DNA of 64,000 bases from Fretibacter rubidus (GCF_041429785.1 NZ_CP163423.1:1488001-1552000), one strand, 5' to 3'. Shown: positions 45,771 to 57,975, counted from the stretch's first letter. Numbers and translations are program-made. The notes: generated by a model from the letters alone, not told the origin.

Positions 45771-45998
45771 TTAAGCCAGCTCGCGCTTAGCCTTCTTAAA
45801 TCCAGTATCGCTGGCTAAGAAGCCGGCAAGCATGGACGGGATGAGCGCGCCAATGGACTGTTTCTCTCCATAGGCCTTCTCATAAATGGCGGCATAAGCC
45901 TCCAAATCTGCATTGAGTTCGTGCGGCAGCGTCACCGGAACTTTGACGGGTTTGTGCTGCTGCAATTTTGGTAACTTAAGGTTCGGCTTATCAGCCAT
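45771..45998 (-). CDS. DUF2274 family protein, trb-associated
   Basis: 75 aa. KVPVTLPHELNADLEAYAAIYEKAYG and LIPSMLAGFLASDTGFKKAK match the DUF2274 small proteins usually encoded right after trbI in conjugative elements. It resembles a ribbon-helix-helix type protein. It lies 2 bases after the truncated trbI. Confidence 0.8.
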   Translation of the reverse strand: MADKPNLKLPKLQQHKPVKVPVTLPHELNADLEAYAAIYEKAYGEKQSIGALIPSMLAGFLASDTGFKKAKRELA

Positions 45999-46000
45999 AG

Positions 46001-46660
46001 CTATCCTCCATAGGGTTTAAGAATGAGATCACGGCTGACGATGACGTTAAACCGCCATCCCTGCCGTATTTTGAGTGTGGGCTGCACATTGAGGTTACGG
46101 TCAATGATGCGCTGCCCTGCTATATTAGCCGTGTCCTGGCCTGCATTTTGAAGTGCGCGCGTAAGGCGGTCGCCGTCATCACTGGCAAGCTCTGACCCTA
46201 TTGATAATAATGACGAAAGCGCAGCCCCTTTAATGAACTGCCATGTATGTCGATCCACCTTGTCCTTGAGGCCTGCAAAACCTTGGGCATCGGACCCTGG
46301 TAAATTATCAAGCTGAATGCTGTCACCATTGGGCAGAATAAGCCGCGTCCAAACGACAAGCGCCCTGCTCTGCCCGAACGCAATAACGCTATCGTAACGC
46401 CCCATAAGACGAGATCCCTGCGGTATTAATAAATGCTGCCCTGTTACGGTATCAAAGACGTTTTCGGTGACTTGGCCGATAACCTGTCCCGGCAAGTCAG
46501 AATTAAGCCCTGTGACCAATGAAGCCGGAATAAGATTACCCGCCATGACCTGATAAGGTGAGCGTGGCGAGACGAGTCCGTGACTATTGTAAATCTCGTC
46601 ATTCTCGCGGTCTATGAATGCTTGTTTCAAATGAGCCAGCCCATCGAATTCAATGATCAA
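46001..46660 (-). pseudogene. trbI: 5'-truncated trbI (conjugal transfer, VirB10-like)
   Basis: Only the C-terminal beta-barrel half survives (219 codons of a protein that is normally near 400 aa). Recognisable parts are SPYQVMAGNLIPASLVTGLNSD, GQVTENVFDTVTGQHLLIPQ, GSRLMGRYDSVIAFGQSRAL and QLDNLPGSDAQGFAGLKDKV. The N-terminal membrane segment and Pro-rich linker are gone. An in-frame TAA lies about 15 bases upstream of the TTG at 46660. The break sits within 15-30 bases of the fghA stop, marking a deletion junction. Confidence 0.85.
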
Positions 46661-46670
46661 GTCGCCAGAG

Positions 46671-47498
46671 TTAGCCCCTTAAGCGAATAGCGTGCCATTG
46701 AATATGATCTGCTAAGAAAGTTGAGATAAAATAATAACTATGGTCGTATTCGGCGTGACTGCGTAAAGTTAAATCAATATCTGTGTCCTGACAGACGGCT
46801 TTTAAAGCATCCGGCTTTAATTGCTCCGATAAAAACTGATCACCTAGACCTTGATCAACAAGTAGTGCCTTTGGACGCGCCCCATCTTCTATTAAAGCGC
46901 AACTATCATATTCACGCCATTTTGCCCTATCCGAGCCAAGATAGCTCGAAAAGGCCTTTTCTCCCCAAGGGCAATTCATCGGGTTAACAATCGGAGCAAA
47001 GGCAGAAATTGACTTAAATCTGCTAGGATTTCGCAGGCCTATCGTTAAGGCTCCATGGCCTCCCATTGAGTGTCCTGTTATAGCTTGTCGTGACATGTCA
47101 GCGGGAAAATGTTCTGAGATGAGCTTTGGAAGTTCATCTTCAATATATGTTTTCATTTGAAAATTCTTAGCCCAGGGCCCCTGTGTGGCATTTAAATAAA
47201 ACCCGGCGCCTTGGCCAAAATCATAGGCTGCATCATCTGGGACACCATCGCCTCTCGGGGATGTGTCCGGCGCAATGAATATGATGCCATGCTCCGCACA
47301 TGCAGCGCGAAATTCACCTTTTTCAGTCACATTGGCATGTGTGCAGGTTAGGCCTGACAGGTATCATAAAACAGGAAATGGACCTTTGCCGGGTGGGACA
47401 AATACGGAAAAAGTCATGTCAGTAGATGTACTCGAAGATGGATGTGAATAAACGCCTTGGATGCCTCCGTGCGACCTAGCTGTGGAAACCGTTTTCAC
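46671..47498 (-). pseudogene. fghA: S-formylglutathione hydrolase with in-frame TGA
   Basis: A full-length frame runs from GTG 47498 (overlapping the adhC stop as TAGTG) to 46671, 275 codons, but TGA occurs at 47364-47366. It lies in PVL-stop-YLSGLTCTHANVTEKGEF, where the family usually has Trp (VLWYLSGLTC), so TGG to TGA is the simple explanation. The remainder is intact: PDTSPRGDGVPD, AITGHSMGGHGALTIG (Ser nucleophile), AEYDHSYYFISTF (His). Normally hydrolyses S-formylglutathione to formate. Translation from a later start (after residue 45) would lose the oxyanion-side strand. Confidence 0.88.
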
Positions 47499-48607
47499 TA
47501 ATACACCACAACGCTTCTTATAGATTTACCTGCGTGCATAAGATCGAAAGCCTTATTGATATCTTCAAGGCTTAAAGTGTGGGTTATCATCGGATCGATC
47601 TCTATTTTGCCGTTCATATACCAATCGACAATTTTAGGAACGTCGGTGCGCCCCTTAGCGCCTCCAAAGGCGGTGCCTTTCCAAACCCGTCCTGTGACAA
47701 GCTGAAAAGGGCGTGTGGCAATTTCTTTGCCGGCTTCAGCAACACCGATTACAACAGAGACGCCCCAGCCTCTATGACAGGCTTCAAGGGCTTGACGCAT
47801 GACGATTGTATTCCCTGTGCAGTCAAAGGTAAAATCAGCACCACCCTCCGTGAGTTTGACAAGTTCATCAACAACATCGCCCTTGAGTTCTTTAGGATTG
47901 ACAAAATCTGTCATGCCAAATTTGCGGCCCCAAGCTTCTTTCTCTGCGTTTATATCAACACCAATAATTTTGCTTGCTCCGACCATACGCGCGGCTTGCA
48001 GTACATTCAGGCCAATTCCGCCAAGCCCAAAAACAACAACATTATCACCCGCTTGAACTTTTGCCGTATTGGTAACAGCGCCGATACCGGTCGTGACCCC
48101 GCACCCTATATAGCAGCTTTTATCAAAGGGGGCATCCTCACGAATTTTAGCAACCGCAATTTCAGGCAACACCGTGAAATTAGAAAATGTGGAGCATCCC
48201 ATATAGTGATAGATTGTTTCCCCTTTGTAAGAAAACCGCGAAGTTCCATCCGGCATGAGCCCTTTACCTTGGGTGGCGCGAATGGCCGTGCACAGGTTGG
48301 TTTTCCCAGACAGGCAAGACTTACACTGCCGGCACTCTGGTGTGTAAAGGGGGATAACATGATCCCCGGGTTTAACGGATGATACACCGGGTCCAACCTC
48401 TCGAACAATGCCGGCTCCTTCATGCCCCAAGACAGACGGGAAAAGCCCTTCGCTGTCCAGACCATCCAATGTGTAGGCATCGGTATGGCAAATACCTGTG
48501 GCCATAATCTCTACAAGAACTTCTCCGGTTTTAGGTCCTTCAAGGTCTAGTTCGACAATTTCCAATGGTTTTTTGGCTTCAAAAGCTACGGCTGCACGCG
48601 TTTTCAT
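47498..48607 (-). CDS. frmA: S-(hydroxymethyl)glutathione dehydrogenase (class III ADH)
   Basis: 369 aa Zn-dependent medium-chain dehydrogenase. Catalytic Zn site [28 protein letters not shown], structural Zn cysteines in [22 protein letters not shown] fold [19 protein letters not shown] and [14 protein letters not shown]. Oxidises the formaldehyde-glutathione adduct to S-formylglutathione. Operon with fghA downstream. Formaldehyde may arise from demethylation of methoxylated aromatics (inference). Confidence 0.95.
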   Translation of the reverse strand: MKTRAAVAFEAKKPLEIVELDLEGPKTGEVLVEIMATGICHTDAYTLDGLDSEGLFPSVLGHEGAGIVREVGPGVSSVKPGDHVIPLYTPECRQCKSCLSGKTNLCTAIRATQGKGLMPDGTSRFSYKGETIYHYMGCSTFSNFTVLPEIAVAKIREDAPFDKSCYIGCGVTTGIGAVTNTAKVQAGDNVVVFGLGGIGLNVLQAARMVGASKIIGVDINAEKEAWGRKFGMTDFVNPKELKGDVVDELVKLTEGGADFTFDCTGNTIVMRQALEACHRGWGVSVVIGVAEAGKEIATRPFQLVTGRVWKGTAFGGAKGRTDVPKIVDWYMNGKIEIDPMITHTLSLEDINKAFDLMHAGKSIRSVVVY

Positions 48608-48673
48608 AGATAGTTTTCTTCATGATTTTAGTTGAGGGTTTTAGGGTCGACGGCCCTCTTATAGTCTCAATCT

Positions 48674-49861
48674 CTAATGATCTTGAGCTAAGGTTTCAGC
48701 GCCTTTTGATCTTATAATCGCAATAATCATCAGTAGGGCTGCAACGGCGCCATAGCCTAAGAGAACGTTACTTAAACCGCCGAGTGGTTTGTAGAGCGCC
48801 ACAGCGACTAAGGGCGCAACGAATTGACCGAGAAAAAACATGCCTGTCCAAAGCCCTGTTCCTCGGCCTCTCACATTTTGCGGCAAAATGCTCATGACCC
48901 AAGCGAGCATTGTAGGCAGTAATAGGCCTGCACCCAAACTTGTAATGATCATGAATATAATCGTCATAGGAAGCGCCGTTGAAAGCCCCATCCCGCCATA
49001 GCCAAGCGCAAAGAGGGCCATGCCAATCGCGAGAAGTTTTGGCCCGGATGACTTAGATTTGATTTTAATAAAGGTAGAGGCCCCAATCATGACACCTAAA
49101 TTAAACGCCGCGCCAACCGCACCAATGACCCCAGGACTCACCTCTTGGCTCAGCAGTAAAATATCACCAAGTTTTACGATTGTCGTGTAGAAGAATATCC
49201 CGACCCCTAGCGTAACGAGGAGTAACGGCAATAAGGATTTCCATGGCAGCGACCCTTTTATCCCGCTCGTTTTTTCAAGCACAGCCGGTTCGAATAGTTT
49301 CCATAAAACCAATAGAGCAATGGGTATGGCCAGCAAATAGAGAAGGAACGGGCCACGAGACCCAATCGTTTCGCCCAGCGCACCGCCAATTGCGATGAGG
49401 AAGATGGCGCTGACACTTACGGCACCAATTTGTATGCCGATCCATTTTTCGCGCGCAGCCCCTTTGAAATAATCTCCAACGAGCGCTGTTGCGACTGTCA
49501 TAATAACAGCCTCAAAAACACCCAGGCCAATGCGCGCCCCGATGATCTGTTTAAGGTCAGTCAAAAAATATGGAACAATACCAATGGCCGCATATCCCAG
49601 CAGCGCGAACACAAGCAGCATTTTTCGGCCAATACGGTCGGAGAGCCAGCCTGCCAATGGCGAGAAAATAGCCACGCATAATGCTGGGATTGTGAGGGCA
49701 ATGGGAACCAGAGCTTTACTGCCTGGCACACCGGCAAACTCCCGGCCTAAAAGAGGCATCACCGGCACTAAGGAGATTATGGCCATTGCCGGCATAATTG
49801 CGGCGAGCACCAAAATAATACCGTGTATGTTCCGCGCTTCAGTTGTCGATGTTGTAGCCAT
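48674..49861 (-). CDS. MFS transporter
   Basis: 395 aa from ATG 49861, chosen because AGGGGAA lies 6 bases upstream. About 12 hydrophobic helices; motif A is GWLSDRIGRKMLLVF between helices 2 and 3. It sits in the ligK-ligI-ligU gene run, so uptake of an aromatic acid or efflux of an intermediate is likely, but the sequence does not show which. Confidence 0.87.
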   Translation of the reverse strand: MATTSTTEARNIHGIILVLAAIMPAMAIISLVPVMPLLGREFAGVPGSKALVPIALTIPALCVAIFSPLAGWLSDRIGRKMLLVFALLGYAAIGIVPYFLTDLKQIIGARIGLGVFEAVIMTVATALVGDYFKGAAREKWIGIQIGAVSVSAIFLIAIGGALGETIGSRGPFLLYLLAIPIALLVLWKLFEPAVLEKTSGIKGSLPWKSLLPLLLVTLGVGIFFYTTIVKLGDILLLSQEVSPGVIGAVGAAFNLGVMIGASTFIKIKSKSSGPKLLAIGMALFALGYGGMGLSTALPMTIIFMIITSLGAGLLLPTMLAWVMSILPQNVRGRGTGLWTGMFFLGQFVAPLVAVALYKPLGGLSNVLLGYGAVAALLMIIAIIRSKGAETLAQDH

Positions 49862-49946
49862 GAAGTTCCCCTGTTTAGAAATCAGTATCACCCATCTCTA
49901 GGAATAAACCAAATCGATAGTATTTATGATATTTCACAAATTTTTC

Positions 49947-50735
49947 TTATACGTTTTCGTCTTGTTTGCTCATAAAAATATCAAAAGTATCGGCGACCGT
50001 TTTCGACATTTCGCTTTTCACATTTGCGGCTTTGACCGTCTTAGCCACCTCTCGCATCTCTTCGGCCCGCCTAACGCCATGTGTGCCAACACGCTCAAAC
50101 CAATAATCAACCCGGTCTTGCTCCCAGCCCATACCGGGAAAGCTGCCATGCAAAGACGATTTAATTTCATCTTCAACACCGTAAAATGCCGCCGTTTGAA
50201 AACATTCCAGCGTTAGCGCCTCCATCCCCTTAATCATAACCGAGCGGCACATTTTAATTGCTGCTGCTCGTCCTATCTGCGTGCCAACGCATCTCACATT
50301 CAGCCCTAAGTCTAAGAGTGTTTTTGAGACTCCATCACCGTCAGCATGCGACAAGAGCAAGGGAACAGCAGCTTTCAAAGGATAGACGGGCGCCATAATC
50401 GCAATATCAACAAGAACCGGACATAGCTTGGCATTATCCTGTTTGGTTACGGGCGCTACAGAGTTCATTTCGAGATAATATTGACCAGGCCTCAAGTAAA
50501 CTGCGGCCTGGCGTGCTGCGGCCGACGCTTGGTCAGCTGTTACAAGACTTAGAACCAGCTCCGCCCCTGCTATCAGATCCGAAAGCGTGTCCTGAAAGGT
50601 CACGCCGGCCGCAATAGCCTTGGATTTCATCTCATCATTTTTGATAAAATCATAGGCATGGACATCTGCGTGCTGTGACAAATGCTGACCGAACATATGT
50701 CCGGCTTCACCAAATCCTATAATTGCAATCTTCAT
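49947..50735 (-). CDS. NAD(P)-dependent oxidoreductase, DUF1932-type
   Basis: 262 aa from ATG 50735 (MKIAIIGFGEAGHMFGQHL), overlapping the ligU stop by 4 bases. The Rossmann motif is GFGEAG, as in 6-phosphogluconate/3-hydroxyisobutyrate dehydrogenase-like enzymes. Later parts are MKSKAIAAGVTFQDTLSDL, YLEMNSVAPVTKQ, IKMCRSVMIKGMEALTLEC (with the Lys region) and a C-terminal all-helix domain like DUF1932. Its place with ligU and ligI suggests a role in aromatic acid catabolism, but no reaction in the known 4,5-cleavage pathway requires it. Function open. Confidence 0.82.
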   Translation of the reverse strand: MKIAIIGFGEAGHMFGQHLSQHADVHAYDFIKNDEMKSKAIAAGVTFQDTLSDLIAGAELVLSLVTADQASAAARQAAVYLRPGQYYLEMNSVAPVTKQDNAKLCPVLVDIAIMAPVYPLKAAVPLLLSHADGDGVSKTLLDLGLNVRCVGTQIGRAAAIKMCRSVMIKGMEALTLECFQTAAFYGVEDEIKSSLHGSFPGMGWEQDRVDYWFERVGTHGVRRAEEMREVAKTVKAANVKSEMSKTVADTFDIFMSKQDENV

Positions 50736-51781
50736 AGGAAGACCGTCCCGTCCATAATCTTGCGGGCGGTTCGTAAAAGGGCCGTACGAATAACCGTGCC
50801 GCCTTCCCACTCAAGCTCGACAGTTAAAGCACCGCTGGGATGTTCAACATTAACTCGGCATGGATTATTGTCTTCAAAAACAGCCATACCTTCCGCGACG
50901 CTACCTATAATCATACAGCCGGCGGCATCTGATGCCGCCGCCAGCACGCCAACAGCTTGGTGAACGCGGCGGGGAATAAAGGTGCGCGTGGAGATAATCC
51001 CCCCCTGTCTTGGGGGCGCAATAAGACACATTTTGGGAATTGTCTTCTCACTCACATCGCCCAAATTCATCAAAGTCCCTGCCTGTAGCCGAATGAATTC
51101 CAGCCGCACCTTTAGCTCTTCATTATTCTCCAGGTCTTCAAGGGATTCGTAACCTGATAGGCCAAAGTCAGCGGCGCGCAACAATACGCTTGGCATACCG
51201 TTATCAACCAAGGTGCACTCAGTTCCGTCTATCACATCTATAACCTGTCCCGTTGGCAATAAGGCACCGCATTGCGCGCCTGCGGTACCAAAATAATTTT
51301 GCAGGATTGGCGCATGGCTTTTTGGAACACCGTCAATATGGGCGTCGCCCTTATATATCACTTGCCCGTCAGGCGTTTGGACAATGAGATCGGCGCGCGA
51401 GTCAGAATTGACCATATAAACCCGAACTGTGGTTTCAATATTTTGTGCTCTGACCAATCCACGTTCGATTGCAAAAGGACCGACCCCAGCAAGCATATTA
51501 CCGCAATTTTGCGCGTCGGAAATCATCCCAGTATCCGGCGTGACTTGCAAAAACAGATAATCGACATCAACCCCGTCGCGCTCTGAGCGCGAAACAATAG
51601 CAACCTTACTTGTCAAAGGATGCGCCCCGCCAATACCGTCAATCTGTCGGCCATCAGGTGAGCCCATAATAGCTAAAAGCGCTTTATCACGAGCCGCTTT
51701 TTCTTGCGGTAGATCCTCAGCCAGAAAAAAAGGCCCTTTTGAGGTACCGCCGCGCATGATCATGCAGGGAATAGAGTTCAT
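50732..51781 (-). CDS. ligU: 4-oxalomesaconate tautomerase (PrpF family)
   Basis: 349 aa from ATG 51781, overlapping the ligI stop by 4 bases. Begins MNSIPCMIMRGGTSKGPFF, then QIDGIGGAHPLTSKVAIV, DAQNCGNMLAGVGPFAIERG (the catalytic NCGN region) and IDGTECTLVDNGMPSVLLRA. PrpF-fold proteins of this subgroup isomerise keto/enol or double-bond forms of 4-oxalomesaconate. Fits the protocatechuate 4,5-cleavage route with ligI and ligJ. Confidence 0.88.
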   Translation of the reverse strand: MNSIPCMIMRGGTSKGPFFLAEDLPQEKAARDKALLAIMGSPDGRQIDGIGGAHPLTSKVAIVSRSERDGVDVDYLFLQVTPDTGMISDAQNCGNMLAGVGPFAIERGLVRAQNIETTVRVYMVNSDSRADLIVQTPDGQVIYKGDAHIDGVPKSHAPILQNYFGTAGAQCGALLPTGQVIDVIDGTECTLVDNGMPSVLLRAADFGLSGYESLEDLENNEELKVRLEFIRLQAGTLMNLGDVSEKTIPKMCLIAPPRQGGIISTRTFIPRRVHQAVGVLAAASDAAGCMIIGSVAEGMAVFEDNNPCRVNVEHPSGALTVELEWEGGTVIRTALLRTARKIMDGTVFL

Positions 51782-52698
51782 CTCGTCTCCTGCGCAGTTG
51801 AATGACCGGGCCAATACAGCCGCATCGGATTTTGGACCAATAATTTAAACTGTTGGCGCGGTGTTGTCGCAATATTTGGAATGCGGTCGACTAATAGTCC
51901 GTCATCAGGCGTATGCGTTTTCATATTGGGATGCGGCCAATCCGTCCCCCATAATACCCTGTCCGGAAAACGCTGAACCAATGTTTTAGCAAAAGGTACC
52001 ACATCATCATAAGGCGGGCCTGCAATGGTCAGGCGTTCAGGACAGGAAACCTTGACCCAAAAATTGGGATTATCTGCCATCAATTTTACGAACCGTTTAA
52101 ATTGCTGATGCGCGGCGCCGAGGCTGACATCGGGACAGCCCATATGGTCGATGACAACAATCGTCGGTATTTGCTCGAGAAATGGAGCAATGTCTTCTAG
52201 ATCTTCAGCTTCGAAATAGACAACAACATGCCAGCCCATTTTGGCCACTCTTTTGGCTATTTTCAGATATTCGGATTTTGGCGTAGGATCGACGAGACGT
52301 TTGAGAAAGTTAAATCTCACGCCTCTCACACCCACTCTGTCTAAGCTTTCAAGCTCTTGGTCAGAAATGTCAGGGTCGACTATGGCAACGCCCCGGGCTT
52401 TACCGTTTGAGCGCATGAGACAGTCGACCATGGCGTCATTATTTTTACCGTGGCAGCTAGCCTGAACCAAGACGTTTTTATCAAAGCCCAAATGGTCTCT
52501 TAGAGAGAAGAGCTTAGCAGCAGGCGCGTCAAAAGGGGTATATTTGCGGATGGGTGAGTATGGAAATTTATTTGATGGGCCAAAGACATGGCAGTGAGCA
52601 TCCACAGCGCCTTTGGGTACCGTAAACTCAGGCACTTTCGGGTTCGCGTGAACATCACGCGCACCTTCCGATGGAGGCTGGGCTTGTATTTTAGACAT
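51778..52698 (-). CDS. ligI: 2-pyrone-4,6-dicarboxylate lactonase
   Basis: 306 aa amidohydrolase-superfamily enzyme. N-terminal metal-site signature GAVDAHCHVFGP with SNKFPYSPIRKYTPFDA, LRDHLGFDKNVLVQASCHG, VVIDHMGCPD and VLWGTDWPHPNMK. Hydrolyses 2-pyrone-4,6-dicarboxylate to 4-oxalomesaconate. Coupled to ligK (overlap of one base) and ligU. Confidence 0.92.
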   Translation of the reverse strand: MSKIQAQPPSEGARDVHANPKVPEFTVPKGAVDAHCHVFGPSNKFPYSPIRKYTPFDAPAAKLFSLRDHLGFDKNVLVQASCHGKNNDAMVDCLMRSNGKARGVAIVDPDISDQELESLDRVGVRGVRFNFLKRLVDPTPKSEYLKIAKRVAKMGWHVVVYFEAEDLEDIAPFLEQIPTIVVIDHMGCPDVSLGAAHQQFKRFVKLMADNPNFWVKVSCPERLTIAGPPYDDVVPFAKTLVQRFPDRVLWGTDWPHPNMKTHTPDDGLLVDRIPNIATTPRQQFKLLVQNPMRLYWPGHSTAQETR

Positions 52699-53375
52699 CA
52701 GATATATTTCAATCCTTTGTCTTTGAGGCGCTCTCTCATGCCATAGACATCAAGGCCCAGCTCGCCTGCGGCAAATTTTGCGCGGTTACGAGCTTCCTTC
52801 TCCTCGCGCGCATGGGCATTTTTCAAAACCTGCTCCGCCGTGCTATGCGGCACAACGCATACCCCATCATCATCAGCAACAACGACATCGCCCGGGTTAA
52901 TAGCCTGTCCCGCGCAGACAATTGGCACATTAATCGATCCTAGGCTTTCCTTCACAGTGCCGGTGCCGTGAACATATTTAGACCAAACGGGAAAATCCAT
53001 CTCCTGAAGTTCCGCTAAATCCCGCACGCCACCTTCAATAATAAGGCCTCTTACGCCCCGTAACTTTAGCGCTGTAGCAAAGAGATCGCCAAAATAGCCG
53101 GCATCGGATTCAGAGGTCGGGGAAATAACTAGAATATCACCTTCTTGACACTGCTCAACGACAACGTGAATCATCCAGTTATCAGCCGGGGGAATAGATA
53201 CAGTGACAGCATTGCCAGCCACACGCGCGCCCGGGTAAATCGGCCGCATATAGGGCTTCATACAGCCTGTTCGGCCCTGAGCTTCTGAAACCGTTGCCAC
53301 ACCCGATGTGCTCAACCCATCAACGACCCTTAAGTCTACTCTGTCAATGTTCTGAACAACGACATGGTCAACCAT
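52698..53375 (-). CDS. ligK: 4-carboxy-4-hydroxy-2-oxoadipate aldolase
   Basis: 225 aa, RraA-like class II aldolase. [67 protein letters not shown] (substrate/metal site) and [18 protein letters not shown]. Cleaves 4-carboxy-4-hydroxy-2-oxoadipate to pyruvate and oxaloacetate. First gene of the minus lig run, 98 bases from the ligR-like 3' end. Confidence 0.92.
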   Translation of the reverse strand: MVDHVVVQNIDRVDLRVVDGLSTSGVATVSEAQGRTGCMKPYMRPIYPGARVAGNAVTVSIPPADNWMIHVVVEQCQEGDILVISPTSESDAGYFGDLFATALKLRGVRGLIIEGGVRDLAELQEMDFPVWSKYVHGTGTVKESLGSINVPIVCAGQAINPGDVVVADDDGVCVVPHSTAEQVLKNAHAREEKEARNRAKFAAGELGLDVYGMRERLKDKGLKYI

Positions 53376-53473
53376 ATTATCCTCACTTTAATAGCTAATA
53401 TGAATTATTATCTTGAAGAGCTCTTTATGCCAGTTCGAACTCAGGCCCTACTATTAGAAAATACGAATTGACG

Positions 53474-54625
53474 CTAACAAACTGAGCGCAGCTCATCGAT
53501 AAAATTTGATTGTGACGTTGTTGGTCTCCAGCCCTCGCGGTGGGTCAGTCCAATCATTCTGTTCAGGCGGCGGGGTAATTTACACACAATTCTGAGCCAG
53601 CCCGCCTGCAATTCCACAGCGACTTGATCCGGAGATAAGATGGTCAAGCAATCCGTTTTCATCAAGATTTGACGATTGGCGATAATAGAACCGCACTCAA
53701 CGGAGATACGCGGTACAGAAAGCCCTTCATCCTTAAAAAGACTTTCCCAATTTTCCCGCAACGGCACGCCGCTATTGGGAACGCACCAAGGATACTCACT
53801 CAACAGCTGTACCGGCAACGGACTTAAAGATTCAGATGAGGCTAAAGGGTGACCGGAGCGCGCCACAATTACCGGGGCATCTTCAAATAATGGTGTTTGT
53901 ATCAAGTCAGGTCCCGGACCGGGGTCGCGGAGCGCGCCAATTAGAAAATCCAGTTCGCCATTGCGCAGAGGCTCTATCAACTCAATATAGGAGCCTTCGG
54001 CAATTTTTATGTCAATATCAGGAAAGCTTTGCTGATATTGCACGATAGTAGACGGAAGAACACGCGCACGGCATAGCGGCATCGCGCCAATAGCGACACA
54101 GCCTGACTTTTCACCCTTAAACGTTGAAATATCCTCGATCATGTAACGCAGTTCCGCCGCCGCCAGTCCAAAACGGCGAGCCTGCATAAGGCCAAAATCT
54201 GTTAGAACGACCCCGCGTCCTTGTCGTCTTGTCAGGTCTTGCTGCAAAACGATTTCAAGGTCACGAATGGCGCGGTGTAAAGAGGCTGTAGACAGGCCTG
54301 TCAAGTGTGATGCTTCCGCATAATTGCCGCCACTGGCAAGCGCGAGGAAGGCTTTTATTTGAGTATGGGTAACGTTGCGGCGTCCAATATGTTTAAGCAT
54401 GTCGAGGGCGCGCGGATAAATCAGATGCGCGGCTTCAGTAGGCTGCATGCCCTCAGTTTGACGATTAAACAGGCGAACATCTAATTGGTTTTCAAGTTTC
54501 ACAATAGCTTGGGTCACAGCAGATTGCGATAAGTTTACAGCGCGCGCCGCGGCTTGGAGCTTACCCAACTCAACGGTTTTCACAAAAGCGCGTAAATGCC
54601 GGATATTAAAAAGCCACTCCTCCAT
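53474..54625 (-). CDS. ligR: LysR-type regulator with two tandem HTH domains
   Basis: 383 aa (ATG 54625; an in-frame ATG at 54631 adds two residues). First HTH: FNIRHLRAFVKTVELGKLQ with LSQSAVTQAIVKLENQL at about residues 5-65. Second HTH: HTQIKAFLALASGGNYAEA with TASLHRAIRDLEIVLQQ at about 85-145. A LysR substrate-binding domain follows (GCVAIGAMPLCRARVLPS; FLIGALRDPGPGPDL). Most LysR proteins have one HTH. It lies between the two lig runs, reads toward the ligK run, and is divergent from ligJ. Symbol is by context. Confidence 0.85.
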   Translation of the reverse strand: MEEWLFNIRHLRAFVKTVELGKLQAAARAVNLSQSAVTQAIVKLENQLDVRLFNRQTEGMQPTEAAHLIYPRALDMLKHIGRRNVTHTQIKAFLALASGGNYAEASHLTGLSTASLHRAIRDLEIVLQQDLTRRQGRGVVLTDFGLMQARRFGLAAAELRYMIEDISTFKGEKSGCVAIGAMPLCRARVLPSTIVQYQQSFPDIDIKIAEGSYIELIEPLRNGELDFLIGALRDPGPGPDLIQTPLFEDAPVIVARSGHPLASSESLSPLPVQLLSEYPWCVPNSGVPLRENWESLFKDEGLSVPRISVECGSIIANRQILMKTDCLTILSPDQVAVELQAGWLRIVCKLPRRLNRMIGLTHREGWRPTTSQSNFIDELRSVC

Positions 54626-54674
54626 GACCACTGGTTAGCATTTTCTTATACCAAATGTAGACTCCTAATTCGGC

Positions 54675-54695
54675 TTAGCGTGATAAATTCGCTAA
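54675..54695. promoter_or_regulatory. palindrome, candidate LigR operator upstream of ligJ
   Basis: TTAGCG, nine bases, CGCTAA: a perfect 6-base dyad centred 43 bases before the ligJ ATG, inside the 102-base divergent region. A direct repeat AATTCG also overlaps it. Position and symmetry suit a LysR-type site, though the exact T-N11-A form is not evident. Confidence 0.5.
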
Positions 54696-54727
54696 ATTAT
54701 GCTCATGGATTATCGACGAGACTTCCC

Positions 54728-55764
54728 ATGACCCTCATTATTGATTGTCATGGCCACCAAACACTAGTTCCGCAAGCGCATTTGGATTTCCGAAAGGCCC
54801 AGATGGACCGCCTGTCTGACCCTTCACAGCCCCGCCCGACCCTACCTGAATATCCGGATGCGGAACTCCACGAAATCATCGCCAACAATCAGTATAAATT
54901 ACAACAAGAGCGCGGCGCTGATATTACGATCTTTTCTCCGAGAGCCTCTCGTATGGAGCCGCATATCGGGGATAGTGAAACTTCGGTTGATTGGGCCCGC
55001 GCTTGCAATAATATGATCAAGCGCAGTGTTGATTTATTTCCGGAGAACTTTGTCGGGGTCTGTCAGCTTCCGCAACAGGTGCGAGACAAAAAACCTGTCG
55101 GCCTAGAAGACGCCATTGAAGAGCTTGAACGCTGCGTGACTGAGCTCGGCTTTGTTGGGTGCAACTTAAACCCAGATCCCTCCGGCGGTCATTTTTCAGC
55201 GCCGCCTTTGACAGACCGCTATTGGTATCCCCTGTACGAAAAAATGGTAGAGCTTCGCGTTCCCGCGATGATTCATGTCTCGGGCTCGTGCAATGATTGC
55301 CTCCATGCGACAGGTTCATATTATATCGCCGCAGATACAAATGCTTTTATGAATCTCATGCAGGGTGATTTGTTTTCAGATTTTCCGGAGCTTAATTTTA
55401 TCATACCACATGGCGGGGGCGCTGTGCCTTATCACTGGGGACGATATCGCGGCCTGGCGGATATGATGAAGAAGCCACCCCTTGATAACTATGTGATGAA
55501 TAATGTTTATTTTGACACCTGTGTTTATCACCAGCCCGGCATTGACCTTCTCTTTGATGTCATTGACCCTAAAAATATTCTTTTTGCCTCTGAAATGATT
55601 GGCGCCGTACGCGGCATTGATCCGCAAACAGGTTTCTATTTCGATGACACCAAACAATATGTCGAAAACTTGGGACTTGCAGCTGACATTCGCCACAATA
55701 TTTTTGAAGGCAATGCCCGCCGTGTCTACCCACGGCTGGATGAAATTTTGAAGGCCCGCAGATT

Positions 55765-55768
<4 letters not shown>
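54728..55768 (+). CDS. ligJ: 4-oxalomesaconate hydratase
   Basis: 346 aa amidohydrolase-fold enzyme. ATG 54728 gives MTLIIDCHGHQTLVPQAHLD; upstream in-frame sequence lies in the ligR start and has no family match. Landmarks are CHGH, ITIFSPRASRMEPH, FVGCNLNPDPSGGHF, IPHGGGAVPYHWGRYRGLAD and ILFASEMIGAVRGIDP. Adds water to 4-oxalomesaconate to make 4-carboxy-4-hydroxy-2-oxoadipate. First gene of the plus-strand operon; overlaps ligA by 4 bases. Confidence 0.92.

Positions 55769-57974
<2,206 letters not shown>

Positions 57975-57975
<1 letters not shown>

Noticed and set aside
47364-47366. TGA in fghA as a selenocysteine codon
   Set aside because: The family has Trp here, no selenoprotein pattern is known for this enzyme, and a TGG to TGA change is simpler.
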